Assembly (NCBI GenBank): GCA_026874595.1
Contig: CM049318.1
Span: forward strand, 1,745,241-1,809,240
Source: Sipunculus nudus
Taxonomy: Eukaryota > Annelida > Sipuncula > Golfingiida > Sipunculidae
Length of the DNA stretch: 64,000 bases
Reading direction: 5' to 3'
Of the stretch, positions 44,201 to 56,937 are shown one piece after another. The notes beneath the pieces are model-generated. The model searched no databases and had not been told where the DNA came from. It saw only the letters and a list, made by a program, of their open reading frames with translations. A program made the translations under genes and the position numbers. Positions within the stretch are counted from its first letter, which is position 1, and every line of letters begins with the position of its first letter.

Positions 44201-46152
44201 CTCATAATATTTTGCTAGACTTTTTATATGTGCATCCAGATGCATTTCCGAGACGTATGGTGACAAAATAATTTCTGTTGCATTTTGCGGTGGGACATTC
44301 CGTATGATGTCTGACGTAAAAGGTCACGCTGACCTGCGGTCTTGGGCCAAATAGTGACCTCCAGCCTCGCGCTCACTCCCCCTCCCCCTTGAATTAAATA
44401 TATGTATATGTACATATATATATATATATATATTAAGCGTGGGATGACTGCACCTTATCCTGAACACATATGTCTCTCTCCGGTCCTGATTAAGTGAGTT
44501 TCCCCACACTGCGTGTATGTGAAGTAAGGAGTGGCCCTGCCCTTCTTTTTTTCCCTTGTTTACCCTCCTCTTTCACCCAGGCTTGCTGTATCAGCACAGG
44601 GCTTCCAACTATCTAATTTCCCTGGCCTAGCCCTGCAATGTAGCCAGCAATAAGCAGACCAGCTCTGCTCATCCCTGAGCTGCAGCTGGGAGTCAGCAGT
44701 GTGGTAAGCTGCTGTATACGTGTACGTACAGAGGCACAGGGATGTTCTGATTAAGGATTACGGATTATCAAGTCCGGTGACCTGAATAGTTAATCCGCTA
44801 ATCTCTGTTTATACATCACATTTGGACCGTAGCCGTAGCGTATCTCGTGTTGGGATTTAGGAAAAGCGTTTGAAACGAAAGGTAGGAGATGTAACTGTAA
44901 CCTGACTTCAAGGTTTGAGCTGACACTCAGTCTGTATTGTTACACACTAGGTTTCCCCTAAGCTTGGCATGTCTTTGTTGGTTACGCTCAGAACTATTTA
45001 TGATAATTGTTAGGTATATCTCTTGCGCTCTATCAATGGATGCATGCACTTCTTATCGAGCGACTGACATTCAAAGATGATAATTAAACAACCACCACCT
45101 TGCTACATTTCCTTGGCTTGAGCTTCATCTTTGCATCGTTGTTTTGATTGTTCTGAATATATAGACAATGTGTTATTTCCTCAAAGCAAAAAAAACTGCA
45201 TAACTGCATATACTGGATGTATCATATCAAAATAGTTTTAAATACCTATATATCATTTTTTGTAATATATAGTATTAATGTAATAATTAACGATATAATA
45301 AATGTGTAATTAATTCATATATAAGTTTGGAATATAACAAATTATGTTATGATATTGCTATATATAGTTAATATTGGGTTTTATCTAGACTGAACCATAT
45401 GTTAGGAAATTTGGTGTCTAATAATTAGTTGTAGGCCTGTAACATTAATCTATGTATATGAATGTTTACATATACAACTTAGTTCAAGTCAACTGATATT
45501 TTTATTAAATAAATTTTTTTATATAAATAAAATCATATTATTGCCTTGACAAATACCCAGATACATAGATGTCCCTCTAAATAAATAGTGCACGAATAAC
45601 TTGATATCAAACGTAATGGTCACGTGGTCTTGTACATTTACATGGGGATCCTTGATTCTGTGGTGTTTTTGTCATTTTTTTAGCAACTTCTAAATATATC
45701 CCTTGAGCTCAGTTTATTTTAATAACATTATCACTATAACAACTTAATATTGGTTTAAATTATACGGTTTGTTAACAAAACGTTCATATAAACTCGTTCA
45801 AAGATAACTTAATAACTTTTTATTCTTAGTGGACGTGTAGAAAGGCATTGCTACTGAAACTTGTAAGTACTTGCTGATATCTGACTAACGACTGACTGCT
45901 CGTGTCAGACAGCTGAACATCTTCGTTTACGTCTCAGTGTTGTGTTCCGATCTGGTCACTATACGCCTGTCGCCTGTGTCCTTTCATAGACTGACCACCT
46001 GTTGACCCTTTTTTGCCCCCTCTTGGCATGTCAAATACGGTATGCCGGGTACCCTTCCCCTACAGGCCGATTCTACTTACAGCAAACCTCTTCCAGTTGG
46101 AATTTGTGGTCATGGCCGGGACTACTTGTCTCAACGGTCAAATTCCTTCTTT
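41285..46152. other. AT-rich stretch without a recognised gene
   Basis: Contains a (CA)n array at 42919-42940 and a short TA array at about 44411-44434. A GC-richer stretch lies at 44500-44730. The longest open frame (minus, 43386-43817, 143 codons) has no recognisable domain. A possible untranslated exon near 44560-44704 ending at 'gtgtg|gtaagc' was noticed but has no further support. Confidence 0.4.
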
Positions 46153-48605
46153 TTTTAGCTCAGCTGACTTTCAGTCATGCTGGGCTATAGCGATGGGTCT
46201 TTGTCCGTCGTCCTTCCGTCTGTCCGTCCGGCCGTCTGGCCGGACGTCCGTCCGTTAGCAGGGCACAAATCGTAACCGTAGGGGCTAGGGCCATGAACCC
46301 TATGCAGTCTTAGAGGTTCTAAAAAGATCTCCTTGCAAACCTGAAATAAGGTCACTGCGACCTATATTCTCGAAGTTATGGGGTGTGTTTGCACCACACA
46401 GAAATAATTCTTTTTAGCCAAAATTTTCATCCCAAACCTTCCATCTTTCACATACAGCTCACCTACCAACAGGGGAAGAACCATAATTATTTTGAGGTCA
46501 CAAGGTCAAAGGTCAAGGTCACAGAACCAACTTCTTTCAAAAGCCTGTGGATGCATTTTAAGCCAAACCTTTCATCCCAATTCTTTGATCTTTCACATAT
46601 AGCTCACCTACTAAGTGGGAGAAGAATCCTATAGATGTTGAGGTCACAAGGTCAAAGGTCAGGGTCACAGGATCCACTTCTTTGAAAAGGTTATGGACAC
46701 ATTTCAAGCTAGACCTTTCATTCCAAACCTTTCAGCACTGATATCGCTTCTCTGCCAACAGGGGAAAAGACCTGTTGATTTTGAGGTCAAAGGTCAAGTT
46801 CACAGCACCCTCTTCTTGTGTGGAGTCATTTTCAGGCAAACTTTTCAATCTATACTTTCCATCTGTCATATATGGCTTACCTACCAATAGGGGAAGAAGC
46901 CTATTGATGTTGAGTTCAAAAGGTCAAAGGTCAAGGTCACAATATTGTTCTAAATGCTTGTGAACATATTTCAAGTGAAAATGTATAACCCAAACCTACA
47001 GTCTTTCACATATGCCACATCTATGCATCACTGAATGTGATTCAAACTTCATATTTATGGGTCTTTTTGCATGAAGAAATAACTAATTGATTTTGAGGTC
47101 AGCTGGTCAGGAGGTTAAAGGTTGCAGGTCTAAGTTATTCACTCATTGGTTGCCAAGTAATTACACCTGGCCAGATGTAAGTGGTTAGTAGTTACCCATA
47201 ATTTAGAAAGAATCCAGTTGATATGTGGGCAAAGGGCCAAGGTCATAGGTCAGGGATGTTCACAATAACTTATTTTGTAGACCATCTCTATTTCTTTGTT
47301 TTCTTGTATATATAACCATGGCACTCACAACTGGTACATCTCACTGTGTGCCCATAATTGTCAGTGACACTTGTGATATGTGACTCCCTTTTGTATCAGC
47401 TCATGGAGTGATAAGGATATATCATTAGTGCATAACAAAAACACTGTTGCCGGAATGCTTTGGCCAGGCATTAAGACTATGAGAGTTAAGTGTTAAGGTT
47501 TAGCTACTGATTTATAAAATGATGGGAACATTTTGCAGTTTAAATCATGGAATCATAGCAATAAACTTAGTTTTCTAGATATCTGAATATTATTATACAA
47601 ATCATCAGATATACCAGCAAGTGTTTGTTCTGATAATATGTGGGTCTGTACCTGGATTTAGGATGGTTTTATTTGATTACAAGACTCTTAGTGATGCTTT
47701 CTGCATTTCTTTTCTTTTAGGTTTTGCAGTTTACCTACCCTGCTGACCCCATTTAATAGCAAGCTGATAATTAAAACAAATACGACTTGCACTTTTTACA
47801 TTTGCATGTTCATAAATCTGATATGAGAGCTCTCCAACCTGATCATGCCTTTTGAATTGTTTTGGACATTCATAACTGTTACATTCTTTGAAGCAATTGC
47901 TACAAGTTTAGTGTGAGGATATGTGATATCAAATGTCAGACTTGTCAGAAAACCATTATGTCTGCCAGGTAGCCATTTTAGAAATTCTTTTGCCAGGGCA
48001 GTTTCTGTGATTTTTTTATGATGTTTGGTCCCTTTTAGAGGATGTTTGTTGTTTAATTTCTGACCTGTCAGAAATCCAATATGGCCACCAGGAAGCCATC
48101 TTTAAATTCCTTTAGAACATATTATCTCAAGAACTATTAAAGTGAATGCAGTGGGATGTATATTAATGTAATCTTGCATTTGGTCAAAGATTTCTTAATA
48201 AATATGACCATCATTTATGAAAGCTCAGTACAGTTGGCTTGTATTGAATAAAAATTAATATGGAAGCACCCGTTTCACAATAATTCTTGCATGGATTTCC
48301 TTGATCTTTTGCTATATTTTGATCTTATATGTGGCCTGTCTGGTATTCCTTTTGAGACTGACAGGTATCGAGCAGCTGTTGGATTAGTTCCTGATAGCTC
48401 AACAACCATACATTTTGCCTCAGACCATCATTCACTATGTTTTATTCAGACATATATGATAAGAATTTATGGCAACGTAGAAAGTTTAAACAAAATTGGC
48501 ATATATAGGTTCTGCAACAATTTTACTAGAAGTTGTGGATCGCAGCCAAAGAATATCGCAGGTCATGCTTGGCAGCTGAGCGTCATGACCCATGGGTCAC
48601 TTGTT
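46153..48605 (+). mobile_element. Dispersed repeat with AGGTCA blocks, probably full length
   Basis: The left end reads 'ttagctcagctgactttcag', then GTCCGTC-rich sequence and 'gttagcagggcacaaatcgt'. The right end reads CAGCTGAGCGTCATGACCC, ATGGGTCACTTGTT. The two ends share an inverted GCTCAGCTG. A second copy at 55427-56937 has the same start words and the same kind of end, which defines the element. The interior contains about 140-base tandem units with runs of AGGTCA. No protein was seen: the 109-codon frame at 48291-48620 runs into the terminal motif and is not a gene. Repeats with such ends are, as far as I remember, very common in bivalves; the transposon class is unresolved. Confidence 0.75.
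46430..46960 (+). repeat. Tandem units of about 140 bp with AGGTCA clusters
   Basis: Four units repeat the order 'ccaaaccttccatctttcac', 'agctcacctaccaac', 'ggggaagaa', then AGGTCA clusters at about 46495, 46640, 46783 and 46921, then 'cttctttcaaaa'. Inside each cluster, AGGTCA half-sites follow at 1-base spacing (AGGTCAAAGGTCA), the arrangement nuclear receptors bind as DR1. Confidence 0.85.
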
Positions 48606-51600
48606 TCATCTTCAAAGTGACACCTGCTTATATTTGACTTGCGCATGCTTGCAAAACGTATGTCCTTACCACACAATTAATACATCCATGTTTACGTAAA
48701 ATGCCTTGAAACAATTCTTATCCAACAGCCTGGCACGGACTGCATTGTCCACTTCACTACATTTATTCATTCATACCTAAGCCACGGTATTAAAAGCCCC
48801 GATGCATTTTGGATAAAATGTCCAAAAACCCTGACCGGTAGAGTCGTACTCTTGTGAGCCTCTAATTACGAATATACCAAATTCACATCGTCCTCTAGGG
48901 GCCTATTCCAATATATGTCATCTATACGCTAAAATACTCCCTTGAACCTTTCATAAAAAAAACAGGAAAACTCCAACCCCACCACACACACGATGTTCGT
49001 TTTGATAATATCCACATTTTTATATCGTGGTGGCCGTCTAGAATAATCAAAACACATTCAGCATGGACATCTCGCGGCGACTCATATGAGTTTAGTAATC
49101 ATTGACCTTTCAACTACGGCATATATGCAACCGACCACTTTGGGTTACATAATTTTCTCTGTTAGTGAACATTAACTCATGTATACCGTGTTTACTTACA
49201 GCTTGTAAATATACAAGCTCAGATTTCCGTTACAGGGGCGTTTTGATAACGTTTACTAACAGGAATTACCTACAGTCCATTAATATGTACGCAAACGTAA
49301 AGAGAAGGTAGATGAATTGCCGGCTTAAACGAAAACTGTGGTCGAATGCAAACCAAAAGTTGTCTTTACTGGTTACAATGCGTACCATTGATAAAAGTTT
49401 GCATGCTCATAAACATAACAAATTTGGTAAAATCACTTTGGCATTTATCCATGCCATCATGCCATCGACGGTTCAATATAGATATGAATGGGTATGCCTA
49501 GTATAAATGCACCCGTGTCATATTAATAAACGTCCAGAAATAAACGATTTCGCATATGTGCAAGTGTTGGTATGTCTTGGTGTATCTAGATTACTTGTTA
49601 ACAGAATATCAAGATATATAGATCAGTCCACCGCTAGATATCTAAGTAACATACTACTGCTAGATGTCTAGGTTACATACTTAATATCTACAACTGTTGT
49701 TCACGGATGTCTGCGGTACAGACAAAACATTCACAGTAACATTCACAGTAACAGTAACAGTAACATGCAGTAACATTCACACCATAGACTGGTTTACTGT
49801 CAGACAGTCACACAGAAAGGCTGAAAAGCGGTAGAAAATTTCTATTTAATGAAAAGGCAATTGTATTTGAAGTGAATTCATAAAAATAGGCCTTTATCCA
49901 CATAAAAAGACATTAATCATCAAAGGTAGAATAAAGTAAAACAATAGCTTCCTTTGGCATGTCGTTTTCTCAGGACGTCCACGCTCTAAATACAGGAATA
50001 ATTTCGTGAATAAAACATGTAATACTCTAAGTCACCGTCAAGACAAAGGACACATGACAAAGAAAAATCAGCCAGAACAATTTATTATGATTTATCATAA
50101 ATAAAAAAATTTAATGTTGGCATCTCAACCATCGGTGCATATACGAGCTGATTCTATCTTTCGAAAAAAAGGGGGATGGCCAAGTTAGTATTTTGTATGA
50201 TACAGATGTCTGAACGAAAATAAAACTTGAGTCCCTAAAATTAGTTTTCTCTTGCATGAACGAGGGTTAGTATGGATTGCTTAACTAATATGACCACGAA
50301 GATATCGTAACATGTAGAATGGTACCGTTATAACTAGAAATGAGGGCTTATAGTTTTATAATACCAAGGAAGATTTAAACATGTTATTGCCCCCGATTCT
50401 GTTTGCTCAGATGTGTTTAAGTAGGATAAGACGTGACTGACGCTATAACGTAACTTAAATATTACTAAGTAGATCAGTCCAACACAACACAGTGCTTTAA
50501 AAAATAATCCCATTTTCTCATAAATTGAGTGCATTTCCGCAAAAAAAACTTCTTGAAAGAATGGGAATGTCATTGACATGGAGAATAGTGCGTGACTGCC
50601 CATGCGCCGGTATAACGTCAATCAACATGATTTTATGAAAAAAAAATATATACGAAGGTGTTCACAACAAGAATCACCGAAAAATTGTTGATGTGGAAGG
50701 ATATTTGTATGTAGCTTCGGTAAAAGGCAGATTAAAATTCCCCGTGATTTATTATAAAGAAATATTTTAACACACCACATGATATAGTGTCGAATGGAGT
50801 ACTCGTATGCTCGTATAGGTCTGCATTCTGTATACGTAAACAAATACAGATGTGCTCATTAATTATGCTTGTGCACCTTATTTGTTGATTACTGACAGAC
50901 GATAAATTACCATATTTGAACTTTATTTTTTATATAAATGTTTCATGGTAACGAGTTATTTCATATCAAGTCCAATTCAGTTATCACGTCCAAAATTCGC
51001 CACCCGTTTCAGTAATATTTCTGTGCAAGTGTAGGAGTGATATTATGGCAATCATAATGCACGCACGCAGAGACCTCAGCGCACGGAGGCTGGACATAAA
51101 CTGTCACCATAAAGGGCCTGCTAGAATGCGCAAATAGGATTTACTACTGCTGCGGTCGTTACTTAAACTCGTCTATTACAGTAACATGTTGGATCAAAGC
51201 TGTGGCTTGGCTGCATGGCTTTCTTCGGCAGCCTGTACAGTAGATATATATCGTCATAACCTCTTCCAGGCAGCGTGGCATATTGTTAGGGGGCTCCGTG
51301 CCCTAAACGACTGTATCTCTCCCAGCTGCCGGCGGCACGTTAATAGTCTACTATGTCAAAAAATATAAACATCCCCGCAGGGCTGCGTGTAAATAATGTA
51401 CAACGATAGGTTCTGTTTAGTTGATTATATGACTCTTAATCACATGATGTATATAATCTGCCATGACGTCCATGCCGGTCTGCATTAACACAGGATTTTG
51501 TCGTATGTATATTTATAACAAGCTCTGGGCCTTATTTCTACTGTTGCTTTGCCTCATGGCTCTTTTTGTTGGTGCTTTAACTCATGCTGTGTTGTCTCTC

Positions 51601-52630
51601 GTTAGTCATTGATAAATGTACGTGAACGGTTGCACCAAGTGACCCCTGCCCAATGATGTCGTTTTCATACCAAAATGTCAGCTTTAATAATAAAACCTAT
51701 TCGACATGGTATTCACAAATGCTCGTGATTTCTGTGGCTTTTGTATGGTTATTGTTTGACAAGCATGGGATATACGTTTATTATATTTACTCGTATGCGG
51801 TTTGACCTTAGGGAAACATATCACTGTTTGATATGTGTTCAAACCACAATATCTTATTTTTTCGCATGCATCCACTCCATTTACGGATCACAGTGTTTGC
51901 GTCAGTCAAAACAAGTTGACCCGAACCACAGTGAATGTTATTAGGGGAGGGGGAGTCCACTTTGTTGCGTCTTGTTTGGGTAGCCACTGTGACTCTCCTA
52001 CAGATGTCATACAACAATGAAACATTTTTATTGTAAATAAAGCTCTTTTCTTCACTTCCCGAGGAAAGGAGGGGGTCGGGTTTAAAATCGCGGTGTTCAA
52101 ATGCTTTTTTTTAACTAGAAGAGTCATTTTGGTTTCGAAACTTTCGGGCCAGTTTTGTTTGAAAGGAGATGCAAAAACCTCCATTTCTTGCACCTACTTT
52201 ACCCCGTAGAAAACTAGTGCAAACATAAACTATCAAGTTGTCCCAAGGGGGGCTTATAAATAAACTTTAACAATATTACATGGAATGTACAATTGGTTAT
52301 AATAACTAATACGAGGCACTCACAATTGCTCGGATGTTGGCGCTCGGAAGTTGTTTTACACGAATGCCCTACCCCTGGTTTTACCGGGGGAACACCCTAT
52401 AACATCATGGCTACTCGGTAAGATTCTCTTGGTATTAATGCCACCAGATGCAGATCTTTGGGGTTGACTAATGACCACAGAGCTCGCGACGCAGGGCTGG
52501 AATGACTGATACATGAGCCATGTACCTGCCTTGCCCTCTCTTATGCCAGCGACAGAACACTGTAGACGTGACCCATCTTGCTCTCCGGAATATAGGGACC
52601 AGGGAAACCTGGAGAGCCAGATTCTGGTTC

Positions 52631-52631
<1 letters not shown>
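48606..52631. other. No recognised gene
   Basis: Mostly AT-rich sequence. A small irregular repeat of 'acagtaac' lies at 49727-49790. Open frames up to 95 codons (minus 50334-50621; minus 51906-52193) show no domain. Confidence 0.4.

Positions 52632-52684
<53 letters not shown>
52632..52684. repeat. (TA)n microsatellite
   Basis: About 26 uninterrupted TA units. Confidence 0.95.
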
Positions 52685-52686
<2 letters not shown>

Positions 52687-52867
52687 TGTAATATCAGTCA
52701 GGGCATGTATCTATGTTATCTTGTAGTTTCTTCTGAATAAATTCTTGTGGCCACTAATTGCCCTTTATATTTGTCTCAGTTCGGTGATCAGTGCATGCAG
52801 GGAAGCGATCATTTAATATATCCGCCTTTGATTAATAGCTGGACTCGAGTCAAGTTACAGTTGGTAA

Positions 52868-53012
52868 GGGTGGAGGAAACCGGAGGACCCGGAGAAAACC
52901 ACTGGCCTTGGACGGGCTTCTATTTTTACCACTCTCATAGCCACACCGGGTATCGAACCCGGGTCGCCAGTGGAGAAGGCCGAGCGTTTTACCACCCAGC
53001 TGTCAAGGCCCC
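52868..53012 (-). mobile_element. tRNA-derived SINE, minus strand
   Basis: On the minus strand an A-box region (AGCTGGGTGGTAAAACGCTC, about 52985-53003) precedes a B box, GGGTTCGATACC (about 52949-52960). Then comes the widely shared SINE core (GGTTTTCTCCGGGTCCTCCG, continuing GTTTCCTCCA) at 52871-52900. The tail would lie to the left. The core is one I recall from several invertebrate SINE families; the exact family is not determined. It differs from the SINEs at 283 and 57571. Confidence 0.75.
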
Positions 53013-53671
53013 TTTCCGGTCCAAAGGGGGCTTAACCCCAGGCTTGATTATAAATGTTATACAGGAAGTTTTGTCCAGCCTCGTGTCAAGTACATTGTTT
53101 TCACGCTTATCATATATTTACTTGAAAAGTGGAAAGTGGATTCATTTGAAAATGGATTACTTTGTTTATACTCATAATTAAATTAACTGTATAACCTCTT
53201 TATCTCTGGCGAATACATAAAATATTATCTGTTGTATGGTATGAATGCCAGATATATAGGACCTGTATTCACGTATGGTATGATTATGGTTATGATATAT
53301 TTAAAAATACATACAACCGTGCATGTCCCCAAAACAACCAATATATAACTATATATGTAGCACAGGTATCCTCTGTATTTTTCCCCTCTTTGTGAATGTG
53401 TTCCCCGTAGTAATTGTGTATTCTGCCCATGGTATAAGGTTTTTTTGTATTTCAAGGTTGTTATCGTCATATATGTTACACTGATGAGTGAAAATAGACA
53501 GCATCTCAAATGTAGAAATTAAGTCAAAATATTTCGTTAATGATAATGTAATCGTTGTCCATTCGTAATCCTTTACGTCGAAATGCTTCCTTAGTAACCT
53601 GTAAAGACTTTGTCTTTATTTTCGGGACAACCGAATGTATACATTTCTGTTATCCCCCCCCCCCCCCACCT

Positions 53672-53710
<39 letters not shown>

Positions 53711-54591
53711 TAAAAAATACACACTGAAATGTACAAAATCTACAGGTAAGAACTAGGATTTTATTTATATGTATGCGCATGATATGATACATTTATTCAC
53801 AAAACCAATGTTGTCACAGAATCAATAGGGTGTCAGCAAAATATAAATAATTACAAACCGTGAAAATTTGTCTATACATAAATATACTGCGGGTATTAGA
53901 GCCTAAGATTTGGCCGTGATATTAATGTAGATAAACCATGTGAAGCATATAACCATATAAGTGGGAAAAAAACATTAAAATACTTATAACTGATGTTCAC
54001 AATATATGGCATTACATGTAAAGAATTTGTTTCTGTAAAAAAATGGTAAGTCGTAAAAATGAGTTTATTGTTAATAGCCAGATTATTAGGATTTTATTGT
54101 TGACAGCGAGTGAGATAATAGGAATTCATATTTGCATAAGTATTGTATTATCTAGATTATATAGATTAATAACCATTTAAATGTCTGTAATTGTTTGGGT
54201 ATTTTATGAAATATTTCCTGGTGACATCATCTGGATACATCAGATAATAGTTACAATTAATCCATGCAGGAGAAGTTTACGTGAGGGATATGAATGCAAA
54301 TTATTCTTATCTATAGAGCAGATCAGGTCATGGCAATGTTTTATCATGTGTGTATTTATGCTGTAAGTACTGGCCACACACTTTTCAATTAAGTGACGTA
54401 TAGCAAGATTCAGAAAAGGGATTACGGTAGGAGCTCATTTGGTGTGTGTATGTGTGTGAGGGTGTGTGTGTAGGGGGGGGGGGGTCAAGATTCGTTCTCA
54501 TAATTGATTCAGATTTTAAATGTTCTAGTGTTTTCGTGTGGTTAAATAATAATATGTCTGTCGTTATTGCATGCATTCATAGGCCTTGTTT
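53013..54591. other. No recognised gene; simple repeats
   Basis: A poly-C tract at 53655-53667 is followed by a (CT)n array at 53675-53707. A G tract lies at 54473-54482. No coding domain was seen. Confidence 0.45.
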
Positions 54592-55435
54592 CAGCCGCCC
54601 AGTCATGCGGCTTGTTTCAACCTCACAGGTATGCTTTCTTGTTTCAACCGCCCAGTCATGCGGCTTGTTTCAACCGCACAGTTATGCTCCTTGTTTCAAC
54701 CGCCCAGTCATGCTCCTTGTTTCAACCGCACAGGTATGCTCCTTGTTTCAACCGACCAGTCATGCTCCTTGTTTCAACCGCACAGGTATGCTTCTTGTTT
54801 CAACCGACCAGTCATGCTCCTTGATTCAACGCACAGTCATGCTCCTTGTTTCAACCGCAACCGCACAGTTATGCTCCTTGTTTCAACCGCCCAATCATGC
54901 TACTTGTTTCAACCGCACAGGTATGCTACTTGTTTCAACCACACAGTTATGCTACTTGTTTCAACCGCACAGTTGTTCTCCTTGTTACAACCGCACAGTT
55001 ATTCTCCTTGTTTCAACCGCACAGTTATCCTCCTTGTTTCAACCGCACAGTTATGCTCCTTGTTTCAACCGCCCAATCATGCTACTTGTTTCAACCGCAC
55101 AGGTATGCTACTTGTTTCAACCACACAGTTATGCTACTTGTTTCAACCGCACAGTTGTTCTCCTTGTTTCAACCGCACAGTTATTCTCCTTGTTTCAACC
55201 GCACAGTTATCCTCCTTGTTTCAACCGCACAGTTATGCTACTTGTTTCAACCGCCCAGTCATGCTCCTTGTTTCAAATGGACAGTTATGCTCCTTGTTTC
55301 AACCGCATAGTTATGCTCCTTGTTTCAAACGGACGGTTATTCTCCTTGTTTCAAATGGACAGTTATGCTACTTGTTTCAGCCGCACAATCATGCTTCTTG
55401 TTTCAATCGTACAGTTGTGGGCCTTTTTTTAGCCT
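54592..55435 (+). repeat. 26-bp minisatellite, about 32 units
   Basis: The unit is 'cttgtttcaaccgcacag' plus 'ttatgctc'. Variants include 'gcccagtcatg', 'gaccagtcatg', 'gttgttctc' and, near the right end, 'aaatggacag'. A block of seven units (182 bases) is duplicated: 54890-55071 and 55072-55253 follow the same variant order. The plus-strand unit lacks stops and 26 is not a multiple of three, so all three plus frames are open (328, 312 and 154 codons). I regard these as non-coding. Confidence 0.95.
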
Positions 55436-55642
55436 CACAGGCTATTGTTTTCCTCGGACCTCTGGCCGTCCGGTCGTCCGTTAGCAGGGCACAAATCGTA
55501 ACTGCTGAACCTAGAAGCCTGTAACTAAAAAACTAGGAAGGAAGTGTACTTCATATATATATATATGCTATATATACTATCAACAATAAAAAATATCCTT
55601 GGAAACAATGGCGTCAATTTTTCTTCCAGGGTGGGGGGGGAT

Positions 55643-55704
<62 letters not shown>

Positions 55705-55728
55705 TTCAGCGTCTCTGAATGACATTCA

Positions 55729-55780
<52 letters not shown>

Positions 55781-56937
55781 AATATATATACGATTATTAT
55801 ATATTTATATATTTAAATATATTCTTAATTATATTTCAGACAATTATAATATTATTATAGAAAATAAGTTATTTTGTGAATTCTAAGCAGGTTTAGATAT
55901 AACATTTTTAGTGAATAGATTCAAAGTTTTTAATTCTATTTATTAATATATTTCATTTGCAATATTATAATATTATTCTCTGAAAAGTGGGGGGGATGAT
56001 TACATTTGCCATCCCCCCCCCTTACCAAAAAGTGGGGGGTATATATACCCCCAATCCCCCCTATATTGACGCCCCTGCTTGGAAACCTATATCCTACGTG
56101 CTATGGAGCTTGTAAGTATCCCCCAGAATAATCAAAATTTTTATACAAACCTCCATTATCTTGATAATTTATGCATGGATTGTCATGAATTTTGCCTTGC
56201 ATATAAACCATGACTAGTTTTGTCAGTTCCCGAAAAAAGGTGGCGCCACTTATATTTTTCCATATTTTACGAATATTTTTCTATTTTTTTTACTGTAAAA
56301 TTACAACAATTTTGTCAGTTTCTCAGCTGTTATTCCATCTAGTGTCCCAAAACCCGGTGGGTTTATCGATCAAAAGTGGATGCCCTATAATAATCACCCT
56401 GTCTGTCTGTCGGTTCGTCTGTATGTCTATCCGTTAATCCGCACAAATCTGCTTCCAGATGATAACTCCAGGTTTGATTGACATATGGATTTCAAACACG
56501 ACTTACAAAAAGCCCAGTACTAAAGAAAGACCTGTATGATTTTTTGGGTCATGAGGTCAAAGGTCAAGGTCATAAGACTCAATTATTTAAATGGAATTTC
56601 AAGCCAAACCTTTTATCACAAACCTTCCATCTTCAAGATATTACACATTGCCGATAGGAGAAGATTCTTTTCGATTTGGGGTCATAGGGTGAAAGGTGAA
56701 GGCCAAAGGAACAATGCGTTCACAAATTAGTTTATGGATGGTAATTCTGCATTGGTTAGACAGATTGGCTTCAAACTTGATCTATTAATGACCCACCACT
56801 TAAGTAAGAAACATTTTTATTTTCAGGGTCCAGAGTTCAAATGTGAAGGTCACAGGACCGTAATTCTGAAAGCTTTCTTCAAAATATCCTTATAGACAAT
56901 TACAGCTGAGCGTCGAGACCCCTGGGTCCCTAGTATT
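55427..56937 (+). mobile_element. Second copy of the AGGTCA repeat, interrupted
   Basis: It starts with 'tttttttagcctcacaggct', 'ggccgtccggtcgtccgtta' and 'gcagggcacaaatcgtaac' as at 46150-46275. It contains 'gaggtcaaaggtcaaggtca' at about 56551 and 'ccaaaccttttatcacaaac'. It ends CAGCTGAGCGTCGAGACCCC, TGGGTCCCTAGTA. A hAT-like element (55606-56077) lies inside, and the AGGTCA units are fewer and more decayed than in the 46-kb copy. Confidence 0.75.
55606..56077. mobile_element. 472-bp hAT-like non-autonomous element
   Basis: The 8-base word CTTGGAAA stands directly before (55598-55605) and after (56078-56085). The termini are CAATGGCGTCAAT at the left and, in reverse complement, CAGGGGCGTCAAT at the right. 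An 8-base duplication with CAGGGG-type ends is characteristic of hAT transposons. Two (TA)n arrays (55648-55699 and 55734-55771) and G/C runs fill most of the interior. No transposase is present. Confidence 0.83.

Noticed and set aside
44560-44704. Possible untranslated exon ending in a GTAAGC donor
   Set aside because: One donor-like site in a GC-richer stretch is not enough; no acceptor partner or coding exon follows.
48291-48620. 109-codon open frame
   Set aside because: It lies at the end of the dispersed repeat and reads through that repeat's terminal motif; no domain.
54446-55524. Open frames of 328 and 312 codons
   Set aside because: They are produced by the stop-free 26-bp minisatellite, overlap in all three frames, and have no domain or splice support.
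55525-55816. Open frames of Ile-Tyr repeats (also at 13008, 13880, 14031, 37952, 52513, 62059 and 63227)
   Set aside because: They translate (TA)n microsatellites and are artefacts.
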